Positions 1-6,166 of a stretch of 6,308 nt of DNA are shown piece by piece; the stretch's first letter is position 1, and every line of letters begins with the position of its first letter. Source of the stretch: Bacteroidota bacterium (lineage in GTDB: Bacteria > Bacteroidota > Bacteroidia > Bacteroidales > Prolixibacteraceae). The notes below the pieces were generated by a model that ran no database searches, was not told the DNA's origin, and saw nothing but the letters and a program-made list of their open reading frames with translations. The position numbers were made by a program, and so were the translations under genes. The stretch lies in the NCBI GenBank assembly GCA_030706665.1, contig JAUZOB010000198.1, positions 1 to 6,308 on the forward strand, written 5' to 3'.

Positions 1-611
1 AAGAAATCAGAAAGAGTCTGCCAAATCTCCTTCATTATCACATATGGCCTGAAAAAACATAAAACCGGTACAAACCAACACCCGGCTGCCCAACCTTCTT
101 TGTAGCTTAACTGGTTAAATATGAGATGCAGATTATAATACAATCGCCGGAACCAACTAATAAAAAGAATACCAAGCACTAATTCTGTGATATGAACCAG
201 AAGAGTAAAGCCATAGACCAGCATCTCACTTAACATCAGCTGATTTGATGTTAATCCCTCCCCTGTTTCAATAGCACTTCGTAAATGTTTATGATATTGA
301 AGCTCAAATATTAGTAAAAAAATTGACAAGCTAAAAATTATCCAAAGAAACAGTATCGTACTTTTGGCCCGACGATCATTTCTTCTGATTAGATAAGGAT
401 TAATCCTTTTACCAAATCCTTTCGTCGACTTCTCAAATTCTAACTTCACTTCTTCAACAGACACACCACGGATTTCTAATTCTTTTTCAGCTGACTTAAG
501 CGCATAATCATTATAATCGAAACGATTTTCAGTGATTATGTCAGTCAATTCCTCTGTTGTATGACTTTTCATCATTTTAGAAAAGTCAAAATTTTCAAGA
601 GTATTCCCCAT
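1..611 (-). CDS. DUF4328-like multi-pass membrane protein, 3' end outside window (partial)
   Basis: The reading frame is open from ATG at 611 to the window edge: 203 complete codons, no stop. An in-frame TAA at 617-615 lies one codon upstream, so this is the first possible ATG; in-frame ATGs at codons 13 and 14 are alternatives. Residues 1-80 are soluble, charged and helical, with a segment around 17-60 (ELTDII...YALKSAEKELEIRGV...EEV) of a kind I recall at the N-terminus of Bacteroidetes membrane proteins. Hydrophobic helices lie at about 84-103 and 131-154. They are followed by WFRRLYYN (153-160) and then KEGWAAGCWFVPVL...FRPYVIMKEIW (171-197). The GW..G.WFVP...RPY..M.E.W pattern is characteristic of DUF4328 (Pfam PF14219). 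The family has no established function, so none is assigned. The gene is more AT-rich than the GH31 operon and is separated from it by a terminator, so it is probably its own transcription unit. Family assignment is from memory of the motif. Confidence 0.82.
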   Translation of the reverse strand, partial: MGNTLENFDFSKMMKSHTTEELTDIITENRFDYNDYALKSAEKELEIRGVSVEEVKLEFEKSTKGFGKRINPYLIRRNDRRAKSTILFLWIIFSLSIFLLIFELQYHKHLRSAIETGEGLTSNQLMLSEMLVYGFTLLVHITELVLGILFISWFRRLYYNLHLIFNQLSYKEGWAAGCWFVPVLCFFRPYVIMKEIWQTLSDF

Positions 612-712
612 CTTTTAAATAAGAATAATAAGGTCAGAAATAGGCATCCATACAATCAAGAGTATAATTTTTCGAAACAGATTAGAACTGACTGTATTAC
701 CATTTTACACCT

Positions 713-720
713 CAAATTTA
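713..720 (-). promoter_or_regulatory. Candidate -7 box for the DUF4328 gene
   Basis: The minus strand reads TAAATTTG, an exact match to the Bacteroidetes sigma-ABfr -7 consensus TAnnTTTG. It is the only match I found on this strand in the intergenic stretch. It would give a 5' leader of roughly 100 bases before the ATG at 611. The -33 TTTG is not at the expected 19-21 base spacing; the nearest thing is ATTG about 23 bases upstream. In AT-rich DNA such a match can occur by chance, so this is tentative. Confidence 0.3.
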
Positions 721-918
721 ACTATCTGTATTTTATAAAACTACAATTTGAAGTAAATTATAGTCATTAAGTATATTATTTTTGTAGATAACATTAAAAT
801 AAAATCCAAGACATCTAAACAGTCTGACGCACACTCTGAACTTATACTCCCAGACATTTATCACACTTACCACTCTATAATCGGGCCAATGTTGGGTTCT
901 GATTCATTCATCATTCAA

Positions 919-955
919 ACATGGTCCGGACATCATTTCGATATAGAGACCATGT
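919..955. repeat. Inverted repeat with perfect 8-base arms
   Basis: ACATGGTC (919-926) is exactly complementary to GACCATGT (948-955), with 21 bases between the arms. The left arm runs into TCCGGA, itself a palindrome, within ATGGTCCGGACAT. There is no T-run after either arm, so it does not look like a terminator. It could be a spaced regulator site or an end remnant of an old insertion. Its right arm overlaps the tandem repeat at 949-981. Confidence 0.35.
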
Positions 956-981
956 CTGAACCATGTACGAACCACGAACGA
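949..981. repeat. Three tandem 11-base repeats
   Basis: Three adjacent 11-base units are visible on the plus strand: ACCATGTCTGA (949-959), ACCATGTACGA (960-970) and ACCACGAACGA (971-981). Units 1 and 2 differ at two positions, as do units 2 and 3. An 11-base period is close to one helical turn, which would place equivalent bases on the same DNA face, as in iterated protein-binding sites. The array is short, so replication slippage is an equally good explanation. Confidence 0.5.
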
Positions 982-1030
982 AATATAGTGTTGCCCCCTT
1001 GTTGATATGGTTCTATACTTTACAAAAAGC

Positions 1031-1048
1031 AGCATAAACATTTATGCT
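1031..1048. repeat. 18-base palindrome AGCATAAA-CA-TTTATGCT
   Basis: AGCATAAA (1031-1038) and TTTATGCT (1041-1048) are perfect inverted copies around a CA centre. Read on the minus strand it is followed by GCTTTTTG, so it could form a weak AT-rich hairpin with a T-run about 40 bases beyond the main terminator, perhaps a backup. A third GCATAAA copy lies at 1081-1087. It could equally be an operator; the low GC content argues against efficient termination on its own. Confidence 0.4.
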
Positions 1049-1084
1049 CACTCGACAAGACTGAACTTATAAAAAATTGGGCAT

Positions 1085-1115
1085 AAAAAAAGGTGCTCCT
1101 TTTATGAGAAGCACC
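1085..1115 (-). terminator. Rho-independent terminator of the GH31 operon
   Basis: On the minus strand GGTGCTTCT pairs with AGGAGCACC across a six-base CATAAA loop: a nine-base-pair stem with one G-T wobble, occupying 1115-1092. It is followed at once by seven Ts (1091-1085). It begins about 40 bases after the alpha-glucosidase stop codon, exactly where an operon terminator is expected. The plus strand also has five Ts (1119-1123) after the stem, so it may act in both directions. Confidence 0.9.
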
Positions 1116-1153
1116 ATCTTTTTATCGTTCCTGAATATCTTACTGATTACGAT

Positions 1154-3610
1154 TTACCATTTAATGGTCTGGGCATCGCGGCTATTTGCAAAATCGAACG
1201 CCAAAGTATTTTGGGTATCGATCGGACCGGAATCGGCATGAGCGAATTCACTTGTAAAATAGCGCATCACTTCATTTTTCACCTTTACGGGTTTGTTGTT
1301 TAGCTTTAATGCTTTCAACTGAGCAGCATCAAATCCGTGTAATACGACTCTGACGGTCTTATAAGGCGAAGTAAATTCGCCCAGTGCTTTCCCCAGGGTG
1401 ATATTCTTCTGAGCCGGATTGTAAACAATTGTCCTGCGGCTGAATTGATTTTGCTGATATTTGAAAGTTGTTCCGTCATCTTCATACAAATCGAACGACG
1501 AGGCTTTCTTCCCTGCATAAATATGAAGATACAAAGTATCGCCGGTTACCGCAGTGGTCTGAGCCAACGCTTTCATCGGAATGATACTGCTGCCCTTGAT
1601 ATATACAGGTAAGCGGTTCAAAGGACATTCAGCAAATATTTCTTGCTTTCCGTCATAATGTTTTCCATCGTATAAGTCATACCATTCTCCTTCGGGCAAA
1701 TAAACCTTAGCAATCTGTTGTTTCCCGGCAACAGGGGCTACCAGGATTGAAGGGCCGAAAAGATATTGTTGCTGGTAGGCTCCGTAAAAAGTCTTTTCAT
1801 CGAACGGATAATTAATCACAAGACTGCGCTGTACCGGCATTCCGGTACGACGGGCTTCGTCAAAAGCAGAATAGATATAAGGCATCAGCTGATAGCGGAA
1901 GCCGATATAACGTCTTACGATATCTTCTTTTTCTTCCCCGAAACTCCAGGGTTCAGTACGGTTTGTATTACAGGAAGCATGACCTCTGTACATCGGGGAG
2001 AATGCGCCTATCGTCATCCAACGGGTATAGAGTTCGGGAGTCGGGTTTCCTCCGAATCCGCCCACATCATACCCTGCGAAGCTGACCCCGCTCAATCCGA
2101 AGCTGTTTAGCATCCGAATTCCCAGCATCATATGATCTTCATTCGCCTGATTATCGCCGGTCCAGATAGCTGTATAACGTTGCAATCCGGAATACCCCGA
2201 ACGGGTAAGGACAAAAGGCCTGCGGCCATCCATCAATTTCGAGGTTCCTTCATAAGTACTGCGAGCCATCTGCAGTCCATAAGTATTCTTGGCTTCTTTA
2301 TAAGAGGTAAGGTTTCCCTCCCAGTTCATCTCCATCAGCTGCGGAACATCTTTTCCCCAGGCGGCAATTTCATTCATATCGTTCCAGAATCCGTCAATGC
2401 CGATATCGGTATGCATCTTAAACCATTTGCCCCACCACTGGCGGGCTTTAGGCATTGTAAAATCAGGAAAGTTACACCATCCGGGCCATACTTCTCCGGT
2501 ATAACGGGTCCCATCAGGATATTTGATAAAGATGTCTTCCTTTACTCCGTCTTCATATACCGGATAACCTTTTTCGACCTTGACTCCCGGATCAATAATC
2601 AGGGCAAGATGATATCCGAGTTGTTTCAGATTATTTACCATCCCTGTCGGATTCGGGAATCGGTTTTTATCCCATGTAAAGAGTTTATAATGATCCATGA
2701 AATGGATATCCAGATACATCATGTCGACCGGAATTTTCCGTTCCCTAAAATGAGTCGCGACATTCATCACCTCATCATCCGGAAAGTAAGTCCATCTGCA
2801 CTGCTGGTATCCCAGAGACCAAAGTGGTGGCATCGGAATTCTGCCGGTCAGCTGAGTATAAGATTCAATGATTCCGGGAACGTTTTTCGAGTAAAAGAAG
2901 TAATAATCCATCTCGCCATAGGCAGCCGAGAAACTGGAAAAGCGGTTATTCCCTGCTCCGAAATTAAAATTGCTCTTCGAGGAATTATCCATAAAGATCC
3001 CGTAACAAAGACCGCTATGCAATCCGATAAAGAATGGAATATCAGAGTAAATTGTTTTGCTGTTACTGTCGTATTGGGGGTTATCGACATTCCAATGCTC
3101 CCAACTTTCATTTCTCCGATCCAGATTTCCGGGTTGCTCACCTAATCCGATAAACCTTTCGTCGGGATGAAGCTTTTTGTAGGTAGTAACTTCCGTTCCA
3201 ATCCAGGAAGTTCCGAAAGCAGGATCATCGCTGTTTATTTCTTTCCCGTCTTTGGTGTAAAAAGAAAACCTTACAGGGTTCTTCCCGATCACCAGCTTCA
3301 CAGAGTCCGTTTCAAGAGTATATCCTTCACCTTCTTCTTTAAAGCTGAAGCGATTGTTCCAGGGACCGGTTGTAACCGCATAGCTGAAATTCTTTTTGAA
3401 GTCATCCTCAACGACCCTGACCCGAATTACATTTTGACTGTAAACAGTGATTTTTGCTTTCCCGTGATCTGTAGTCAGATCTGCTCCATTCTCAGTTTTA
3501 GTAGCAGCAATGCACTTCCCTAATGAAATGTTGTGCTGGACCTGTGCCATACATAAATTCCCTGTTAATGCTACCCAAACCAAGGCAGCTAAAATTTTTA
3601 ATCTCATCAT
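1154..3610 (-). CDS. Secreted GH31 alpha-glucosidase (WNDMNE type)
   Basis: A complete 818-residue glycoside hydrolase family 31 enzyme, probably cleaving terminal alpha-glucosyl residues from maltose- or isomaltose-type oligosaccharides in the periplasm. A Sec signal peptide covers residues 1-22, with likely cleavage after CMA; Cys20 lacks a lipobox (GNLC), so it is not an obvious lipoprotein. Order of domains: N-terminal mutarotase-like beta-sandwich (about 25-255, including the FIGLGEQPGNLDRR loop), catalytic TIM barrel (about 256-590), then C-terminal beta-sandwiches with a DUF5110-like segment (FDLYEDDG, 706-713). Predicted nucleophile is Asp411 in WNDMNE; acid/base is Asp486 in WTGDN; also Arg470 (LTRSG), DVGGF (515-519) and His544 (RGH). 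DIHFMD and FTWD (301-314) fit alpha-glucosidases better than alpha-xylosidases. Met1 and Met2 are both ATG and either could start. It lies 13 bases after the other GH31 gene with an A-rich leader, so the two are co-transcribed. The family call is firm; the exact linkage preference is not visible. Confidence 0.93.
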   Translation of the reverse strand: MMRLKILAALVWVALTGNLCMAQVQHNISLGKCIAATKTENGADLTTDHGKAKITVYSQNVIRVRVVEDDFKKNFSYAVTTGPWNNRFSFKEEGEGYTLETDSVKLVIGKNPVRFSFYTKDGKEINSDDPAFGTSWIGTEVTTYKKLHPDERFIGLGEQPGNLDRRNESWEHWNVDNPQYDSNSKTIYSDIPFFIGLHSGLCYGIFMDNSSKSNFNFGAGNNRFSSFSAAYGEMDYYFFYSKNVPGIIESYTQLTGRIPMPPLWSLGYQQCRWTYFPDDEVMNVATHFRERKIPVDMMYLDIHFMDHYKLFTWDKNRFPNPTGMVNNLKQLGYHLALIIDPGVKVEKGYPVYEDGVKEDIFIKYPDGTRYTGEVWPGWCNFPDFTMPKARQWWGKWFKMHTDIGIDGFWNDMNEIAAWGKDVPQLMEMNWEGNLTSYKEAKNTYGLQMARSTYEGTSKLMDGRRPFVLTRSGYSGLQRYTAIWTGDNQANEDHMMLGIRMLNSFGLSGVSFAGYDVGGFGGNPTPELYTRWMTIGAFSPMYRGHASCNTNRTEPWSFGEEKEDIVRRYIGFRYQLMPYIYSAFDEARRTGMPVQRSLVINYPFDEKTFYGAYQQQYLFGPSILVAPVAGKQQIAKVYLPEGEWYDLYDGKHYDGKQEIFAECPLNRLPVYIKGSSIIPMKALAQTTAVTGDTLYLHIYAGKKASSFDLYEDDGTTFKYQQNQFSRRTIVYNPAQKNITLGKALGEFTSPYKTVRVVLHGFDAAQLKALKLNNKPVKVKNEVMRYFTSEFAHADSGPIDTQNTLAFDFANSRDAQTIKW

Positions 3611-3623
3611 TTTTTATTAATGG

Positions 3624-6032
3624 TTAGTTAAGTTCCTTTCCATTCCAATTGAACTTCAAGACCTGCGGTTTCTCCTCATAATTCACATACCTCAGTATTG
3701 AATGCTTTTCTTGTTCAAACGGAATATTCCGAATCGTTTTGCCATTTACTACGATTTTCTTTCCCTGAGCATGATGCAGCACCAAAGTTATTGAGCGGGA
3801 AACAGGTTTACCCGGATAATTGCCACCATTGCTCTGAAGCAGAAACTGAAGTTTGTCAGGATTTGTTTTACACTTCAGCGTTATAATCTCATAAGTCTCT
3901 TTTGCCATCGCCCGCGCATCTTTTCCGTCATCTTCATAAATTGTAAACGATGATTTGGCTACACTGTTATCTGCATAATAATGGACTACATATTCGTTTG
4001 AGTTATATTGATCCATATCAGACAGGGGCGTAGTCATCGGGATAAAACTTCCGGCCTTCACCAATACAGGAAGTTCTTCGGGCGAAGTAGAAACCATAAG
4101 GGTATCTCCTCCTTCGATTATTTTATCCGTCGTGAAGTTAAACCATTTTCCCTGGGGAATAAATACTTTTTTAAATTTTTGTCCTTTCTCATATATAGGA
4201 AATACCAACAAGTTATCTCCCCAGAAATAACAGTCCATATTACTAAAATCAGCTTTCCGGCTTGTCTCCCAATACAAGGAACGGACCAATGGATCACCGG
4301 TCAGGTTGTGATTCCGGGCAATGGAATAATTGTAAGGCACCATTCGGTACCTCAATCGGATATATTCTTTTACGATTCTTTGAGTTGTATCATTAAAGAA
4401 GATGGGTTCGGAAGGAATGCTTTCACCATGCGGACGAAAGACCGGATTAAACACCCCCATCTGCAACCATCGGGTATAAAGTTCTTCGTCTTTTACTCCC
4501 GCTGCAAAACCTCCCAGGTCAGAGTGCATATAAGGAATCCCCGAAAGTCCCATTATGGTCATGATCGGGATCTGTGCTTTTAGTCCGTTCCAGCTTCTTC
4601 CGACATCACCCGACCATGGGAAGATGCCATAGCGTTGTGAGCCGGCAAACCCGCTTCGATTCAGGTGAAATACCCGTTGAGCAGGATAATTTGCCTTGTA
4701 CTTTTCAGAGATCATCTTGTTCCAATACTGTCCGTATATATTGTGAACATCCCAGGCTTTCCCGTTCAGATGTCGCAAAAACGAAGGATGACGTTCCGGT
4801 TCGCCCAAGTCTCCCCACCAACCGGCTACGCCTATTTTTATTTGCTTGTCGTAATAATTCCAGAACCAGTCCTGTGCTTTCCCACCAAAGAGATCGAGCA
4901 GGTAGGCCGGGCCGAAATAAAAGTCCTTGATTAACCCGGGGTTCCCTAAGGAATCCAATGCGACGGCATTCTTTTGAAGAGCATTCGCTGCTGTTTTTGA
5001 TGTTTTCAGGATAAAAGGTTCGGTGATGAGAATTGTCTTCACCCCCTCCTTTTTCAGGTCGCCAATCATCTTCTCCGGACTCGGCCAGTAGTTTTTATCC
5101 CAGTCCAGATCACCCATCCGCCAGTCTTCCTTCGCCCGACCAAACCAGTAAAGGTCGAGGACTATCGCATCCAACGGATACCCGGCCCCTCTTATCTTTC
5201 GGGCCATCTCCATGGTTTCTTCCTGAGATTTGTAGCCAAAGCGCGATTGGATATTTCCGAAGACCCATCGGGATGGTAAAGGCTGCCGTCCGGTCAGATG
5301 AGTCCATTCCCTGACCAGTCCTTTGACGGTAGGACTATACAGGATGTAATAATCCATCGAGCCACCTGTTGCCGACAATTTCATCACCTCCGCATCTGTC
5401 TTTCCCAAATCAGCATATCCCAATGAAGAATTATCAAAGAACAATCCATACCCGTTATCGGAGATAAAATAAGGGATTGAAAAATTCAGGGTCTCTTCCC
5501 CATAGCCATAGCCCCAATGCGGTTCATTGAATAGTTTTAAAAGCTTTCCTCTCCGGTTTAACGAAATTGCCCTCTCTCCTCCTCCGGTTATCTGCTCCTC
5601 TTTTTGCAACCGGAATAAAATACTCTTTCTGTCTTTATCCCTTGCAAAACCGGTTTCACTGAGCAAAGTCCGGCCGGTCCTTTTCACCTTGTACTCTATC
5701 TGAAAAGGATTCCTAAAAATTCTAATCGTAAGTGAATCGGTTACGAAAAGCAGGCAGTCCGGTTTCTCTCGATACACGGATTTAATCTTCTCCGGACGCA
5801 GGACTACTGCATCAGTCCGAATAGAAGACTCATCGCGTGACACCCGGATAATCGTGCTGGTCAGAGGTTGAATTTTCACCTCTCCAATGTTGGTTTTTAA
5901 CTTTAGAATTACTCCGTTATAAGAAGCAGAAAGCAGGTGTTCCGAAACTGCATCTATCCCGTCAGCGAACGAGCGGGTATTTTGCAACAGAACAAACAGT
6001 ACTATAGCTAGCAGGGTCGAAAGCCTTCTCAT
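3624..6032 (-). CDS. Secreted GH31 enzyme, Agd31B-like alpha-transglucosylase or alpha-glucosidase
   Basis: A complete 802-residue GH31 protein, first gene of the operon. A Sec signal peptide spans residues 1-23 (cleavage after SFA), so it should be periplasmic. Domains: N-terminal beta-sandwich (about 25-250), TIM barrel (about 255-580), and C-terminal beta-sandwiches with a DUF5110-like part (FTIYEDDG, 696-703). The predicted nucleophile is Asp408 in GWWGDLGEPERHP, and the acid/base is Asp476 in WSGDV; also Arg459 (NRSG), HSDLGGF (503-509) and His535 (RPHGE). The GDLGEPE motif differs from the DMNE of the neighbour. As I recall, it is the form in Cellvibrio japonicus Agd31B, an oligosaccharide 4-alpha-glucosyltransferase whose catalytic Asp412 and Asp480 have the same 68-residue spacing as Asp408 and Asp476 here. 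LDLYWFG (292-298) and ITEPF (336-340) also fit that group. Transfer rather than hydrolysis is inference; plain alpha-glucosidase activity remains possible. The start has an A/T-rich leader and no Shine-Dalgarno, usual in Bacteroidota. Confidence 0.92.
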   Translation of the reverse strand: MRRLSTLLAIVLFVLLQNTRSFADGIDAVSEHLLSASYNGVILKLKTNIGEVKIQPLTSTIIRVSRDESSIRTDAVVLRPEKIKSVYREKPDCLLFVTDSLTIRIFRNPFQIEYKVKRTGRTLLSETGFARDKDRKSILFRLQKEEQITGGGERAISLNRRGKLLKLFNEPHWGYGYGEETLNFSIPYFISDNGYGLFFDNSSLGYADLGKTDAEVMKLSATGGSMDYYILYSPTVKGLVREWTHLTGRQPLPSRWVFGNIQSRFGYKSQEETMEMARKIRGAGYPLDAIVLDLYWFGRAKEDWRMGDLDWDKNYWPSPEKMIGDLKKEGVKTILITEPFILKTSKTAANALQKNAVALDSLGNPGLIKDFYFGPAYLLDLFGGKAQDWFWNYYDKQIKIGVAGWWGDLGEPERHPSFLRHLNGKAWDVHNIYGQYWNKMISEKYKANYPAQRVFHLNRSGFAGSQRYGIFPWSGDVGRSWNGLKAQIPIMTIMGLSGIPYMHSDLGGFAAGVKDEELYTRWLQMGVFNPVFRPHGESIPSEPIFFNDTTQRIVKEYIRLRYRMVPYNYSIARNHNLTGDPLVRSLYWETSRKADFSNMDCYFWGDNLLVFPIYEKGQKFKKVFIPQGKWFNFTTDKIIEGGDTLMVSTSPEELPVLVKAGSFIPMTTPLSDMDQYNSNEYVVHYYADNSVAKSSFTIYEDDGKDARAMAKETYEIITLKCKTNPDKLQFLLQSNGGNYPGKPVSRSITLVLHHAQGKKIVVNGKTIRNIPFEQEKHSILRYVNYEEKPQVLKFNWNGKELN

Positions 6033-6067
6033 GTTTATTATAGTTGTTTAGAGAGTCAAAATTTAGG

Positions 6068-6075
6068 CAAAAATA
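6068..6075 (-). promoter_or_regulatory. Candidate -7 promoter box of the GH31 operon
   Basis: The minus strand reads TATTTTTG, an exact match to the Bacteroidetes -7 consensus TAnnTTTG, giving a short leader of about 30 bases before the ATG at 6032. No TTTG is found at the normal 19-21 base distance for the -33 box; the nearest TTTG is about 39 bases upstream. A promoter with a good -7 and poor -33 often depends on an activator, which fits the operator cluster just upstream. Position is inferred from sequence only. Confidence 0.5.
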
Positions 6076-6121
6076 AATTAGGATTCCATACCTGATGTGC
6101 CTGATTTTGAAATACAAACCC

Positions 6122-6133
6122 GCAAACGTTTGC
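6122..6133. promoter_or_regulatory. LacI-family-type operator GCAAACGTTTGC
   Basis: A perfect 12-base palindrome with the central ACGT and flanking AAA/TTT typical of LacI/GalR-family operators (compare PurR, CcpA and sugar-responsive LacI regulators). Its centre is about 65 bases upstream of the start site predicted from the -7 box. That is upstream of the polymerase core site, so it suits activation or looping better than simple blocking. LacI-family regulators commonly sense sugars, in line with the glucan-degrading operon. The regulator gene is not in the window. Confidence 0.7.
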
Positions 6134-6137
6134 AATA

Positions 6138-6157
6138 AACATTCCATGAGGAATGTT
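6138..6157. promoter_or_regulatory. Inverted repeat AACATTCC-ATGA-GGAATGTT
   Basis: Eight-base arms (6138-6145 and 6150-6157) are perfectly complementary around an ATGA spacer. The centre is 20 bases, close to two helical turns, from the centre of the LacI-type operator. There is no T-run on either side, so it is more likely a protein-binding site than a terminator. It shares ATGTT (6153-6157) with the next palindrome, so two proteins could not occupy both fully at once. The cognate regulator is unknown. Confidence 0.5.
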
Positions 6158-6166
6158 CTAGAACAT
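6153..6166. promoter_or_regulatory. 14-base perfect palindrome ATGTTCTAGAACAT
   Basis: ATGTTCT and AGAACAT are exact inverted copies with no spacer. With the overlapping repeat at 6138-6157 this gives three AACAT half-sites in alternating orientation (6138-6142, 6153-6157, 6162-6166). The arrangement suggests a cooperative or alternative-dimer site for one regulator. Its centre lies 32 bases, about three helical turns, from the LacI-type operator. Function is inferred from symmetry alone. Confidence 0.5.

Larger units (their letters stand above)
612..1084. other. AT-rich intergenic region with short repeats, no gene
   Basis: This stretch of about 470 bases separates the DUF4328 gene from the operon terminator. 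I see no convincing coding sequence: the plus-strand frame at 561-770 is low-complexity, overlaps the DUF4328 start and resembles no family. No tRNA or other structured RNA gene was recognised. It holds the candidate -7 box at 713-720, an inverted repeat at 919-955, three tandem 11-base units at 949-981 and an 18-base palindrome at 1031-1048, each listed separately. Confidence 0.7.

Noticed and set aside
561..770. Plus-strand 69-codon frame
   Set aside because: AT-rich, low-complexity translation that overlaps the start of the DUF4328 gene on the other strand; no promoter or family support.
1156..1168. Palindrome ACCATT-T-AATGGT at the alpha-glucosidase stop codon
   Set aside because: It consists of the last codons and stop of the gene, has no T-run, and the clear terminator lies just downstream; probably chance.
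2132..3145. Long plus-strand open frame of 337 codons antisense to the alpha-glucosidase
   Set aside because: It lies entirely opposite a well-supported GH31 gene. Its translation shows no recognisable family or domain, and it is best read as a codon-bias shadow.
3541..3610. Lipoprotein signal in the alpha-glucosidase (Cys20)
   Set aside because: The residues before Cys20 are G-N-L, which do not fit a lipobox, while CMA-Q gives a normal signal peptidase I site.
5962..6147. Minus-strand 61-codon frame overlapping the operon promoter region
   Set aside because: It would cross the -7 box and the LacI-type operator, overlaps the signal-peptide codons of the GH31 gene in another frame, and resembles nothing.
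6138..6157. Terminator of a gene upstream of the operon
   Set aside because: The hairpin is perfect but has no T-run on either strand and no coding sequence ending before it.
6153..6166. LexA (SOS) box reading of GTTCTAGAAC
   Set aside because: The Gram-positive LexA box is GAAC-N4-GTTC. Here the half-sites are in the opposite order with a two-base centre, and the gene is not an SOS function.
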